Assembly: GCA_905182995.1 (NCBI GenBank) | Contig: CAJJDP010000175.1 | Location: 4,813 to 60,276 of the forward strand | From: Paramecium octaurelia | Taxonomy: Eukaryota; Ciliophora; Oligohymenophorea; Peniculida; Parameciidae | Length of the DNA: 55,464 nucleotides | Direction: 5' to 3' | Shown here: in pieces, positions 12,254 to 26,200 of the stretch | Numbering within the stretch: position 1 is the stretch's first letter | Layout: every line of letters begins with the position of its first letter | Position numbers and translations under genes: made by a program | The notes under the pieces: generated by a model | The model's input: only the letters and a program-made list of their open reading frames with translations | The model's database searches: none | Told to the model about the DNA's origin: nothing

Positions 12254-14543
12254 ATGTTTTGTGAATATTTCTAGCTGTTTAATTTTAAATCAATTGAACT
12301 TGAAACCTCAGACCAATCTGCTCTTATACTAACACTTTACGCTTAGTTTCACAATATTACAATAAAAAAGTTCAGGTAAGCATTTCAATCATAATAAAAT
12401 AATTAATCGAAAACAACACCTTTGAATTCTTAAGTAAAGACTTGAAGCAAAAGCATGTTTAAATATGTTATATCAAGGATTATAATAATATGCAATTAGA
12501 AATAATTTCTTTGAAATTGCAAGATTAGAGTAGAATCTACAAGAAACAATTATTAATTTATAAAAGATTAAAATTTCTTTTGGTAAAAGTTTATATGAAT
12601 ATCCATCTTATTAGACATTACAGATGCCTAAATTTAATTATTTTTCAAACAATGGCTTTCAATTCTTTAGAGTAAATTCTGAGCAAATATATTATACAAA
12701 TTCTTTTCTTCCATTACTTCATCAATAATAGTGTCTTCAAGTTCTCCTTACTTATCAATTTTATAAATGAATTAAAAATTCTATGCTACTTACCATAAAT
12801 TGATCAAGATATATCGAAAACTCTGTCTGATATTCAAAAATAATAAGGGATTTAAGTAGCTTAATTGCAATTTTCATCTCTTTAACTTGAACTATCCAGT
12901 TTTTACTAATATAAATTCTAACACTTTATCCCTCTTTGTTCCTTATTAGAAAAGGAACTCATATTCTGTCATACTTCCTATCACATAATTTTCAAGTGAA
13001 AAAGTATTATTCCCTAGTTTATAAAGGAGGGGGGGCTTTCATGAATTAATTATTTTTGGCTTACAATTACAGGTTTTAATTTTCCAAATTTGAGGAAATG
13101 ATATTTCTATAAGACAAAATAAGGAAGCTAATGATTTTCAGTTTTTTTTCAAAGAATTAGAAATGCAGAAACCAAGATTAGAATTCTTATATTTTTGGCA
13201 GCTATACACTTTCCATTTATTTGTAACTAACACAATCTTTATAGATAAATATTACTACAAAAATTTTACATCAAAACAATTAAAATACTATTATTCAGCA
13301 AATCTATATCTGAATTTCAGATTATTTTTCAACCTTAATTAATTTTCATTTCTATCAAAATTGCAGTTAAGGTNGGTCAGTCGTTTGTTATTGTAGATGA
13401 ATAGTAATTAAAAATAAATTATAATGTTTTGTGAATATTTCTAGCTGTTTAATTTTAAATCAATTGAACTTGAAACCTCAGACCAATCTGCTCTTATACT
13501 AACACTTTACGCTTAGTTTCACAATATTACAATAAAAAAGTTCAGGTAAGCATTTCAATCATAATAAAATAATTAATCGAAAACAACACCTTTGAATTCT
13601 TAAGTAAAGACTTGAAGCAAAAGCATGTTTAAATATGTTATATCAAGGATTATAATAATATGCAATTAGAAATAATTTCTTTGAAATTGCAAGATTAGAG
13701 TAGAATCTACAAGAAACAATTATTAATTTATAAAAGATTAAAATTTCTTTTGGTAAAAGTTTATATGAATATCCATCTTATTAGACATTACAGATGCCTA
13801 AATTTAATTATTTTTCAAACAATGGCTTTCAATTCTTTAGAGTAAATTCTGAGCAAATATATTATACAAATTCTTTTCTTCCATTACTTCATCAATAATA
13901 GTGTCTTCAAGTTCTCCTTACTTATCAATTTTATAAATGAATTAAAAATTCTATGCTACTTACCATAAATTGATCAAGATATATCGAAAACTCTGTCTGA
14001 TATTCAAAAATAATAAGGGATTTAAGTAGCTTAATTGCAATTTTCATCTCTTTAACTTGAACTATCCAGTTTTTACTAATATAAATTCTAACACTTTATC
14101 CCTCTTTGTTCCTTATTAGAAAAGGAACTCATATTCTGTCATACTTCCTATCACATAATTTTCAAGTGAAAAAGTATTATTCCCTAGTTTATAAAGGAGG
14201 GGGGGCTTTCATGAATTAATTATTTTTGGCTTACAATTACAGGTTTTAATTTTCCAAATTTGAGGAAATGATATTTCTATAAGACAAAATAAGGAAGCTA
14301 ATGATTTTCAGTTTTTTTTCAAAGAATTAGAAATGCAGAAACCAAGATTAGAATTCTTATATTTTTGGCAGCTATACACTTTCCATTTATTTGTAACTAA
14401 CACAATCTTTATAGATAAATATTACTACAAAAATTTTACATCAAAACAATTAAAATACTATTATTCAGCAAATCTATATCTGAATTTCAGATTATTTTTC
14501 AACCTTAATTAATTTTCATTTCTATCAAAATTGCAGTTAAGGT
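12205..14543. repeat. Contig overlap: 12205-13373 repeated at 13375-14543
   Basis: A single n at 13374 separates two equal-length copies of 1169 bases. The copy includes the 5' part of the gene starting at 12254, whose second start would be at 13424. Unique sequence resumes at 14544. Interpreted as unmerged overlapping contigs. Confidence 0.9.
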
Positions 14544-15683
14544 GTTTTTATTCTATAAGTTCATTCTTTGTTATCAAAATAAATTAATTTCTTGATATCA
14601 TGAATTCAATAACTCCGTTAGTTAAACTTGTTCCTCTAAAGCACTCATTTTCATGACAGCGTAAGCAAAATTTTCATTAATATTTATGATAATAATAGCA
14701 ACATTAACAGGGAAAGAATTCCCAGCTGATTTCCACTCCAATTTTTCTTCGCTTTTTAGTTTATAAAATATAAGCCAATCTGAAATATCAATAATAACCT
14801 TGTAGCATGATTATTTTTTCCTATGAATCAGTTCCATAGATGACCAAAATCTCAATAAAAATAATATCTGATTTTCAAATACTGTATTCAAGATCTTTCA
14901 TGATTAATAACAATTTAACTATTTGATTTGTCCAGAAAATTTAATAGTTATTGATAATAACTATAATCACAAGTCTCTCGTATTTCTGCCCTAATAATTA
15001 AATTTTATAGATCCAATAAATAAACTCTGTTATGGAATTTCAAAATTATAGTGGGGATGATAATTAAAATATTTCCATCTTCAAGAAATATAATTGAAAT
15101 TTAAAACTCCAACATATATCTTTTCAGATTCATATATGGTTGTTAATTATACAACTGGACTCCTGAAAAAATTGTAAATTATTATACCAATAGTGAGTAT
15201 TATTCAAATCATTTTATGTTTTTTCTTTTTATCGTTCTTAATTAGAAATTCTTCAACAAAATCTGATACATATTAAATTATTAGAAAGAACAATACTCAT
15301 AAAATTTCGCGAATCGATATAGGCTTTAAGAGTATCATATTTAGAAATGGCCAAACCCCTCAAATAAGCTTAGTTAAATATTGTTAGAATAGGCCAACCT
15401 TATTAGGCGATTTTTTAACTTGATATTCCTGTCCTTTCAAAAGGTTGAGTTTTGATTAATTATGCCTAAAAACACGGTGTATCAAATCTGCATGATTAGG
15501 TTTCTAAATGGCATTCTAAATAATTGTGATCAAAAATATTTGGATGTTTAATCTAATTTACTTTACTTAGAAGGGAAAAAGCAAAATGGGAAATCTAATG
15601 GAATTCAAATTGTTAATTTTGAAGAATTAAAATGTAGGCAATTTGTCCAATTTGATTAAATAAAAATGAATGAGTTTCTTTGA
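12254..15683 (+). CDS. Unidentified multi-exon gene
   Basis: ATG at 12254, then a probable 35-nt intron (12277-12311) that brings the start into a long frame ending at TGA 12997-12999. That frame contains KKVQVSISIIIKQLIENNTF and DYNNMQLEIISLKLQDQSRI. Further protein-like segments continue in other frames (for example KEANDFQFFFKELEMQKPRL near 13110, DSVSKIFINIYDNNSNINRE near 14653 and KISRIDIGFKSIIFRNGQTP near 15300). The last segment, NGIQIVNFEELKCRQFVQFD, ends at TGA 15681-15683. The changes of frame imply several short introns, not all resolved, or some decay. Some segments are hydrophobic (NHFMFFLFIVLN). The contig overlap at 13374 must be collapsed before reading it. No family was recognised. 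Confidence 0.4.
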
Positions 15684-16235
15684 GGTTAATGATAAAGTTA
15701 AAATAAATTATTTAGTAATGGCCAGGCCTACTCACAAAATGTAAATTCCTTTAGCAAATATATTTCAAATGAAAGTAAATCAAATAAACTTTAATAGTTA
15801 AAAAGAAAATGATAATTTAAATAATTTGATTTTGATATATTGAAAAATACTGAATTCTCTTTGATAATTATAAATATAGGTGATTGCATTTGAAGGAATT
15901 TCTATTGTTCAGAAAATCTGAATTAGAAATTATCATTACCTACTTAAAGCTCCTCAATTGGTATAACATTATTCTCAATTACTGCAAAACTTTTAGATAC
16001 ATTCTCCAATGTTTCAATAGTTTCCTCTTTACATTCAAATTTCAAAAATGATTTCTCTTCTTTTGAAATAGCCCCCAAGAATTAACATTGATGTTTTATA
16101 AGTAAGATTATCCTGATAAAATTACTAAATATTATATTTGTAGTAAAATGTAGAATAATAATTTATTTACATTTCAATTAGACAATAAAGAGAACTATTA
16201 ATGAAGAATCTGTTATAATTAAAATGATATTAACT
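15684..16235. other. Convergent spacer with a short coding-like minus-strand frame
   Basis: Lies between the 3' ends of the plus-strand gene (15683) and the minus-strand WD40 gene (16236). On the minus strand, about 16072-15940 reads AISKEEKSFLKFECKEETIE, then NVSKSFAVIENNVIPIEEL, which has normal protein composition. It has no clear start and is followed by less convincing sequence. It could be a small exon or a remnant. Confidence 0.3.
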
Positions 16236-19095
16236 TCATTATGGTTATTATTCTTCAAGTTATTCAATCTTGGATTGCCTTTGTTTTTCAAAAAAATAAC
16301 TTTCCAAAATATAACCCCCCTTTTATTTAAATAATGGTTGTAAGTCTAAATCTAGCTAATTTGTAAATTCACCTTTCAAAATTAACGCTCCTTACGCTGA
16401 AAAAGTTGGATAATTTGAAATTCTAATTGTATTAACTAAATAAAACAAATCAATACCATATTCTTCTTTCAATTATAAACAAAAATGCTAATTTGTTGAT
16501 AAAAATTTTGTTACCTCATCTTAATTATCTATATTTGAAGGATAAAGCTATTTTCCTGTTTGACTGTCCCAAAAACAGGTTTAGTTATCTTAACTTCTGG
16601 TTGCTATTGTCTTACTATCAGGGATAAAGTATATTGATTTAAGACTTTCAGTATCACCTAATAATTAAGACTTTTTTACATTGCTGTGTATCCCATAAAC
16701 AAATTGAGTCATCTCCTCCAGATACTAATTTAGTACCATCAGGAGAAAATTATACTGACATTACATATTTTTTATGGCCATTTAATTAAGAATTTTACCT
16801 TCCCGTATCAACATTCCATAAACGAATGGAGTGATCTCCACTAGATGCTAAAGTTTTGCTATCAGGAGAAAAACATAGAGAAGTGATACCCCAAGTATGG
16901 CCATTTAATTAGAATTTTAACTGTCCTGTTTTAATATCCCATAAACGGATAGCATTATCATCATAACCAGATGCTAATATAGAACAATCAGGAGAAAAAC
17001 ATAAACATAACACCCATCCAAATTGACCATCTAATTAAGATTTTAGTTATCCTGATTTAGCATCCCATAAACAGATATACATATCTCTACTACCAGATGC
17101 TAATGTTAAAGCATCAGAAGAACAGCATATGGAATTTACATCATCTTTATGTCCATTTAATTACATTTTTTGTTGTCCGGTTTAGACATCCCATAACCAG
17201 ATAAGCCTATCTTAGCTACCAGATGCTAATATTGCACCATTAGGAAAAAAACATATTGATGTGACACTTTTACTATGACCACTTAATACAGATATTTATT
17301 ATCCTGATGTAACATCCCATAAACGTATAGATTTATCTTCACTACCTGATGCCAATGTTGAACCATCTGGAGAAAAGCAAAGTTAATTGATTTCTTATTT
17401 ATGCCCATTTAATTAAGATTTTTATTGACCTGTTTGAATATCCCATAAACGGATAGAATTATCCTTACTCCCTGAGGCTAATGTTTTTTCATCAGAAGAA
17501 AAGCACACTGATGTGACTGAATTAGTATGACCTTCAGGTTAATATTTTTGTAGTCCTGTTTAAACATCCCAAATGTGGATTGTATTATCTCCACTGCAAG
17601 ATACTAATAAATAACCATCAGGAGAAAAACATAATGAATGCGCTGTTCTAGTATGGCCATGCAATTGTGATTTCTTTCCTGTTTGAATATCCCATAAAAA
17701 GATTGAATTCTCTGCACTACTCGATGCTAATATCTTCCCATCAGGAGAGAAGCATACTGATTAGACTGAATCTGTGTGGCCATTTAATTAACATTTTTTT
17801 TGCTAATTTTCAAAATCCCATAACCAAATAGACTTCTTTCTACTACTAGATGCTAATATCGCACCATCAGGAGAAAAACATATATGATTGACAGGACTAT
17901 CATCAATATATGCTTGAAATTTTAGTTACCCTGTTTTAACTTTCCAAAAACAGATAGATTTATCTTCGCTCCCAGATGCCAAAGTGGCGCCATCAGGTGA
18001 GAAGCACACTGAGTTAATGGACCAAGCATGACCAATTAGCTAAGATTTTTATTATCTTGATTTAATATCCCATAATCTGATTGACATATCAAAATGGCAA
18101 GATGCTAATATTGTACCATCAGGAGAAAAAGCTATAGTTGTGTTAACTTTAGAGTCGGTTTTCAGTTAGAATGTTTTTTTTCTTGTTTTAAGATTCCAGA
18201 AAAAGATCGACCTATTTGAGTCACATGATGCTAATGTAGTACAATTAGGTGAGATACATATTTATTAGACTTTACTACCATTTACTAACATCAATTTTAT
18301 TTTTCCAGTTTTTATATTCCACAATCGAATTGAATTATCATCACTACAAGAGGCTAATGAATTGCCATCTGAAGAAAAGCAAACTGAATTGATAGAGGCA
18401 ATATGACCATTTAACTACTTCAATTCAATTATTCTTAAATTCTTCCAATTACAATTAAATAATTTGGCTCCATTTAAATTTATTCCACTGATAACGACAT
18501 TATCAAATTAAGATCCACTTAAGTCACTTTTGGCAAAATTAGATCCTAACAGCGAAGTATTTTTAATTTTAATATTTGTAAAAGATTGCATCTTCAGATC
18601 AGCATTCATCTCAACTAATAAATGAAGAGAATTTGATCCAGTTTAAATGAAATTATTATCAATAGAAGTAAGATGCACTAAATATTTTAAGAATTCAACA
18701 ATGTTTTCATTTTTCCCTATTTTATTAATTAGTGCTTATTTAAAGTTGATATTATTTTCAGTGAAATAATTTAAGGTATTGAAGTCATGACATAAAATTT
18801 ATTTCATAAGTCTAGTAATTAAATAAATATCCTTTCTAGCGTCGTTAAGCTTCTCAAATTTTTTTTGTTGTAATAATTTGGCAGCTGGAATGTCTTTTTC
18901 CATGCAATTTTGGTTTTCCTCTTGTGATAAAAAGCTTAGAGAATCTGAAATCTCTTCCATCTTAAGCAATTCTATTATTAATTTGAATGTTTTAATCTCT
19001 ATTTGTCTTGAGGAAGCTAAAATATCGTATAAATCTTCCTTGCTTCCTTATGCCTTTGACTCTGATAAATTTGGCTATTTTTTTGTAAAATGCAT
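16236..19095 (-). CDS. WD40-repeat protein with 14-15 repeats and N-terminal helical/pentapeptide-like region, frameshifted near C-terminus
   Basis: Intronless frame from ATG 19095. Residues 1-170 are helical. About 20 residues before the repeats look pentapeptide-like (NTSLLGSNFAKSDLSGSQFD). Then 14 WD40 repeats run to the end of the frame, each of the form NGH-x-SV-x-S-(V/I)-CFSPDG-x-LASGS-D-x-SIRLWD-x-TGQ, enough for two seven-bladed propellers. As written, the protein stops after 813 residues at TGA 16654-16656. Dropping one base from the A6 run at 16677-16672 restores the frame into a fifteenth repeat (DSKTIATRSQDNQTCFWDSQ) and about 100 more residues (ending EQLEEQQPQ) to TGA 16236-16238, about 952 residues in all. 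WD40 propellers are protein-binding scaffolds; no catalytic motif is seen. The in-frame TGA upstream at about 19215 supports the ATG, though an upstream spliced exon is possible. Confidence 0.85.
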
Positions 19096-20156
19096 TGTGC
19101 AAAATAAATAATTATTATTTTCTATAACCTTTCTCCATATATGTATAGTAATTTTCAAAAGTTATCTTTCTACCAATTAAGACTTTAGGAAATTATTCCC
19201 CTAACATTTAAGTCATTATAATATATGCAAACGTCGATAGAGAAATAGTGCTATACCATAGATGAAGAATTCACTAAAGAATATGGAATACTATTATATA
19301 TATTTTAAACTTTAAAATTAATTAAAAGAAATATGTAATTCCAAAGTTTTATTTTTAAAAATATTTATTCTCAAAATTAACAAATATTATTAATAATTAG
19401 TTAAAATACAAAAGAAAATGAAAAAAATAGAGAACAAAAGATTCCTAATTTCAAGCATTTTTAGAAGGGCTTATATAATAATATAATATATAGAAAAACT
19501 TGAATTAAGATTTTATAAATTTAATACATTTTATTTTAGTTCAGATGGGGCATCCTGATTCATTTGTTAGGTATATAGAAAAAATTTCAACATTTCCATT
19601 TAAGCCTCTATCTTTGCACCTGAAAGTCTTCATACTAAAATCTTGGAATAAATGTTAATAACTATCACTTAATCATTTTTAAGAAAATGATATTATTTTG
19701 ATATTTTTTTTATTTCTAATATAAACACTTGTTACTGATTGGAATTTATATTGGCATTTGATATATGTGCTAAACCTTTTCCTTCAAATTATAACAGGCC
19801 CATAGAAGGTAACTAATCTCTTGATCTAAGTTAAATATTATTTCTGAAAAACAATTTATTGTAATCACACTTTCTGTTATTTTAAATAATGATTTGTAAT
19901 TTGCAATTCATGCTACATTTTTCCTCAATCCTAATAAACAGATTTCAAAAATTGCTAACTATAATATGATTTATTGTTGATTTTATAATGTTTAGAAAAT
20001 TTTTTATGTGTTAATTAATACAACTCGAGCTTCATTAGTTGTTACAAACTAATAATCTATGTGTAAGATAATTTACTTTTCAAAGAATACTTGATACAAG
20101 CTGTTACATGTTTCCTTTTAGAATTAAAAATTGCAATTTGCTACTTTTATTGGGTG
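19096..20156. other. AT-rich spacer, no confident gene
   Basis: Upstream of the WD40 gene. A 30-codon minus-strand frame ending near 19546 (MKTFRCKDRGLNGNVEIFSI) has normal composition but no context. Otherwise nothing supportable was seen. Bases 20043-20156 also occur at the start of the third contig copy at 23902. Confidence 0.35.
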
Positions 20157-23100
20157 TATCATGATGAGAAAAATATTGACAATAAACTTTATTGATAATA
20201 TTATATTAGTCAATAAATTTTCCACAATACCAAATAGTATTCTTATTAAAAGATATAATAATATTGAATTGAAAATAAATTTTTCTTTCGATATTACACC
20301 TTTATAACTAGAAGGTTGAAGATGAAAATATTTTAATAAAAAAACTTCAATAGTTAATTTGATATTTAATTTCAGTTTCCAAGTTTTATAATTTCTCTCT
20401 TAAGTTATTATCTAGGTAGTTTTAAGTAGAACAGTAAAATATTGAATACTTGAGGAAATTTATCGAAGATTGATTCTATAAATAGCAGTAAAATAAGTTA
20501 ATACTTTGAAATCTCACTTTTATACTGTTGGATGGACCATTTATTTATCTGCTTTGGTTTTGAAAAATCTGATGATAATCAAAATGAGATATTTAATACA
20601 GAAAATGAAGAATATTGAATAATTGATCTGGAATGTAAATTATTTATGGTAATTCAAAATATTTATAGTTATTTTTATATATATACTCATTACGTTAATC
20701 CTTTTTGTAAAGCAGCCAAATAAGAATAATTAGTTAAAGGATTCATTCCTTATTCTAATATTGTTAAGATTAAGATTAATAAATTGATTGAATCAGATTA
20801 AACTAATAATGAATTAATACCTTTGAGTGTTAATCTATTACGACACACTAAAGGAGTCTAATATTATTTAAATTATTTCTTGAAATATTTTAAAATTGTG
20901 TATTAGAGCGAACATGATTTAAAGTGTTTGATATGCAGAATAATTATTAGAATTTATCGAAATAGTAAACTCCAAATAATAATTAGCTTCATCTTTTTAA
21001 TTTAAATTGTTTAGATGTAATGATTTGATAAGTAAAGAGATGGCCCTAGACAGAAATAATATTATTTTAAATTTTATTATCTTATTAAGGAATTTAAAAT
21101 GTATACCTTTGATAATTCCTAACTCATTCAGTTGAGAGTGCACTCAAATTGATTTTAAATATTTTTGGATATTTTTTTTCGCTTTTTGAAACTATCTTTG
21201 TTGAAAGCTCAAGGAATTATTTAGTAACCCATCCTGCAAATTTCAAAACTAATAAGGGTAAAATTATATGCATAAGCAAAGAGTTTGGTCACCTTAAGGA
21301 TGAATTGAAATCTGCCTGATTTTTAATTATTCCAAAACTTTTATCACATGTTACCTTCACACTGAATCTTTCAAATGTTATTTATTGGTTCATTAAAGTT
21401 GATGTCAGATAAAAAAAGAACCTAGTAGAGAAAGTTGTTGAGTACCATTTAGAAAGTATGTGTTACAATATTTTAGCATGAAAAGTATTATAGCTTTCAT
21501 GAACCCGAATGTACATATTTTCATATATTTTTGTACATGTATGAAGCTTCGAACAATTTGATGAAGCGGCTAAGTCTCATTATCAGTCTAAACTAACCCT
21601 CTGGAATCGTGAGTGCATCCTGCTCAATCATACTGAAGATGTGTTCTAATTTTTGGTTTCATTAACGCTCATCCAAAAAGCCCTGTTCTTGTCAAGATAA
21701 TTTACCTATTCATTGAGTTCGACAAGNTATCATGATGAGAAAAATATTGACAATAAACTTTATTGATAATATTATATTAGTCAATAAATTTTCCACAATA
21801 CCAAATAGTATTCTTATTAAAAGATATAATAATATTGAATTGAAAATAAATTTTTCTTTCGATATTACACCTTTATAACTAGAAGGTTGAAGATGAAAAT
21901 ATTTTAATAAAAAAACTTCAATAGTTAATTTGATATTTAATTTCAGTTTCCAAGTTTTATAATTTCTCTCTTAAGTTATTATCTAGGTAGTTTTAAGTAG
22001 AACAGTAAAATATTGAATACTTGAGGAAATTTATCGAAGATTGATTCTATAAATAGCAGTAAAATAAGTTAATACTTTGAAATCTCACTTTTATACTGTT
22101 GGATGGACCATTTATTTATCTGCTTTGGTTTTGAAAAATCTGATGATAATCAAAATGAGATATTTAATACAGAAAATGAAGAATATTGAATAATTGATCT
22201 GGAATGTAAATTATTTATGGTAATTCAAAATATTTATAGTTATTTTTATATATATACTCATTACGTTAATCCTTTTTGTAAAGCAGCCAAATAAGAATAA
22301 TTAGTTAAAGGATTCATTCCTTATTCTAATATTGTTAAGATTAAGATTAATAAATTGATTGAATCAGATTAAACTAATAATGAATTAATACCTTTGAGTG
22401 TTAATCTATTACGACACACTAAAGGAGTCTAATATTATTTAAATTATTTCTTGAAATATTTTAAAATTGTGTATTAGAGCGAACATGATTTAAAGTGTTT
22501 GATATGCAGAATAATTATTAGAATTTATCGAAATAGTAAACTCCAAATAATAATTAGCTTCATCTTTTTAATTTAAATTGTTTAGATGTAATGATTTGAT
22601 AAGTAAAGAGATGGCCCTAGACAGAAATAATATTATTTTAAATTTTATTATCTTATTAAGGAATTTAAAATGTATACCTTTGATAATTCCTAACTCATTC
22701 AGTTGAGAGTGCACTCAAATTGATTTTAAATATTTTTGGATATTTTTTTTCGCTTTTTGAAACTATCTTTGTTGAAAGCTCAAGGAATTATTTAGTAACC
22801 CATCCTGCAAATTTCAAAACTAATAAGGGTAAAATTATATGCATAAGCAAAGAGTTTGGTCACCTTAAGGATGAATTGAAATCTGCCTGATTTTTAATTA
22901 TTCCAAAACTTTTATCACATGTTACCTTCACACTGAATCTTTCAAATGTTATTTATTGGTTCATTAAAGTTGATGTCAGATAAAAAAAGAACCTAGTAGA
23001 GAAAGTTGTTGAGTACCATTTAGAAAGTATGTGTTACAATATTTTAGCATGAAAAGTATTATAGCTTTCATGAACCCGAATGTACATATTTTCATATATT

Positions 23101-23297
23101 TTTGTACATGTATGAAGCTTCGAACAATTTGATGAAGCGGCTAAGTCTCATTATCAGTCTAAACTAACCCTCTGGAATCGTGAGTGCATCCTGCTCAATC
23201 ATACTGAAGATGTGTTCTAATTTTTGGTTTCATTAACGCTCATCCAAAAAGCCCTGTTCTTGTCAAGATAATTTACCTATTCATTGAGTTCGACAAG
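20157..23297. repeat. Contig overlap: 20157-21726 repeated at 21728-23297
   Basis: A single n at 21727 separates two copies of 1570 bases each with no length difference. The second copy runs on into new sequence (23298-23900). Unmerged contig ends are the simplest explanation. Confidence 0.9.
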
Positions 23298-26200
23298 TCC
23301 TGACCTTTTAACTAAATACTTAAGAATTTGGTATTGTTTCTAGGTGTTTGAATAGATGTTCTTATGGAATGGAGAAAGATATGGAAATAGGTTTGTGATT
23401 AGATATTCATTCTATAAAATTTGATTTTTTCATTCCCTTTTATATTGGCCATTAAGCAATCAATCTATTTTAAGTTTAATTCCATCTTTGGTTTTTCTAT
23501 TGCCCTTGTGAGAAATCAAATCATAGTATAGATTGGGTTCTTCTGTAATAGTTTAATATGTCGGACAATAATATTAAAAATCTGATGGTTGGTTGGGCCT
23601 TCCATTCAATCTTAGTTGAAGAAGAAAGAAGTATATTCACTACAAGTAGGGAAAATCTTTTAAAGATAACAATAATTTGCTAGTTTATTTTGGTCTCCAA
23701 TTTATATATGCTGAAGAAGAATTTTGAATGAACTAAAGTCATTAATTACTATCTTGTGCTTCGTAATCCATTAGAATATGAAAATTACGAAGAGCTTTGT
23801 ATTTCTCATAGGAATAGCCTAGATTGTCTATAGAATAGATTTTAGCTACCAATGGGCTAACTCACTTTCAGACTAAACGGCCAAGGAGATAACCTTGCAT
23901 NTACAAACTAATAATCTATGTGTAAGATAATTTACTTTTCAAAGAATACTTGATACAAGCTGTTACATGTTTCCTTTTAGAATTAAAAATTGCAATTTGC
24001 TACTTTTATTGGGTGTATCATGATGAGAAAAATATTGACAATAAACTTTATTGATAATATTATATTAGTCAATAAATTTTCCACAATACCAAATAGTATT
24101 CTTATTAAAAGATATAATAATATTGAATTGAAAATAAATTTTTCTTTCGATATTACACCTTTATAACTAGAAGGTTGAAGATGAAAATATTTTAATAAAA
24201 AAACTTCAATAGTTAATTTGATATTTAATTTCAGTTTCCAAGTTTTATAATTTCTCTCTTAAGTTATTATCTAGGTAGTTTTAAGTAGAACAGTAAAATA
24301 TTGAATACTTGAGGAAATTTATCGAAGATTGATTCTATTAATAGCAGTAAAATAAGTTAATACTTTGAAATCTCACTTTTATACTGTTGGATGGACCATT
24401 TATTTATCTGCTTTGGTTTTGAAAAATCTGATGATAATCAAAATGAGATATTTAATACAGAAAATGAAGAATATTGAATAATTGATCTGGAATGTAAATT
24501 ATTTATGGTAATTCAAAATATTTATAGTTATTTTTATATATATACTCATTACGTTAATCCTTTTTGTAAAGCAGCCAAATAAGAATAATTAGTTAAAGGA
24601 TTCATTCCTTATTCAATTATTGTTAAGATTAAGATTAATAAATTGATTGAATCAGATTAAACTAATAATGAATTAATACCTTTGAGTGTTAATCTAAGGA
24701 TTAATTGAAATTGAATGAGCTATATTACGACACACTAAAGGAGTCTAATATTATTTAAATTATTTCTTGAAATATTTTAAAATTGTGTATTAGAGCGAAC
24801 ATGATTTAAAGTGTTTGATATGCAGAATAATTATTAGAATTTATCGAAATAGTAAACTCCAAATAATAATTAGCTTCATCTTTTTAATTTAAATTGTTTA
24901 GATGTAATGATTTGATAAGTAAAGAGATGGCCCTAGACAGAAATAATATTATTTTAAATTTTATTATCTTATTAAGGAATTTAAAATGTATACCTTTGAT
25001 AATTCCTAACTCATTCAGTTGAGAGTGCACTCAAATTGATTTTAAATATTTTTGGATATTTTTTTTCGCTTTTTGAAACTATCTTTGTTGAAAGCTCAAG
25101 GAATTATTTAGTAACCCATCCTGCAAATTTCAAAACTAATAAGGGTAAAATTATATGCATAAGCAAAGAGTTTGGTCACCTTAAGGATGAATTGAAATCT
25201 GCCTGATTTTTAATTATTCCAAAACTTTTATCACATGTTACCTTCACACTGAATCTTTCAAATGTTATTTATTGGTTCATTAAAGTTGATGTCAGATAAA
25301 AAAAGAACCTAGTAGAGAAAGTTGTTGAGTACCATTTAGAAAGTATGTGTTACAATATTTTAGCATGAAAAGTATTATAGCTTTCATGAACCCGAATATA
25401 CATATTTTCATATATTTTTGTACATGTATGAAGCTTCGAACAATTTGATGAAGCGGCTAAGTCTCATTATCAGTCTAAACTAACCCTCTGGAATCGTGAG
25501 TGCATCCTGCTCAATCATACTGAAGATGTGTTCTAATTTTTGGTTTCATTAACGCTCATCCAAAAAGCCCTGTTCTTGTCAAGATAATTTACCTATTCAT
25601 TGAGTTCGACAAGTCCTGACCTTTTAACTAAATACTTAAGAATTTGGTATTGTTTCTAGGTGTTTGAATAGATGTTCTTATGGAATGGAGAAAGATATGG
25701 AAATAGGTTTGTGATTAGATATTCATTCTATAAAATTTGATTTTTTCATTCCCTTTTATATTGGCCATTAAGCAATCAATCTATTTTAAGTTTAATTCCA
25801 TCTTTGGTTTTTCTATTGCCCTTGTGAGAAATCAAATCATAGTATAGATTGGGTTCTTCTGTAATAGTTTAATATGTCGGACAATAATATTAAAAATCTG
25901 ATGGTTGGTTGGGCCTTCCATTCAATCTTAGTTGAAGAAGAAAGAAGTATATTCACTACAAGTAGGGAAAATCTTTTAAAGATAACAATAATTTGCTAGT
26001 TTATTTTGGTCTCCAATTTATATATGCTGAAGAAGAATTTTGAATGAACTAAAGTCATTAATTACTATCTTGTGCTTCGTAATCCATTAGAATATGAAAA
26101 TTACGAAGAGCTTTGTATTTCTCATAGGAATAGCCTAGATTGTCTATAGAATAGATTTTAGCTACCAATGGGCTAACTCACTTTCAGACTAAACGGCCAA

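Noticed and set aside
18878..19111. 77-residue plus-strand ORF
   Set aside because: Antisense to the N-terminal region of the WD40 protein, whose minus-strand frame has far better coding character.
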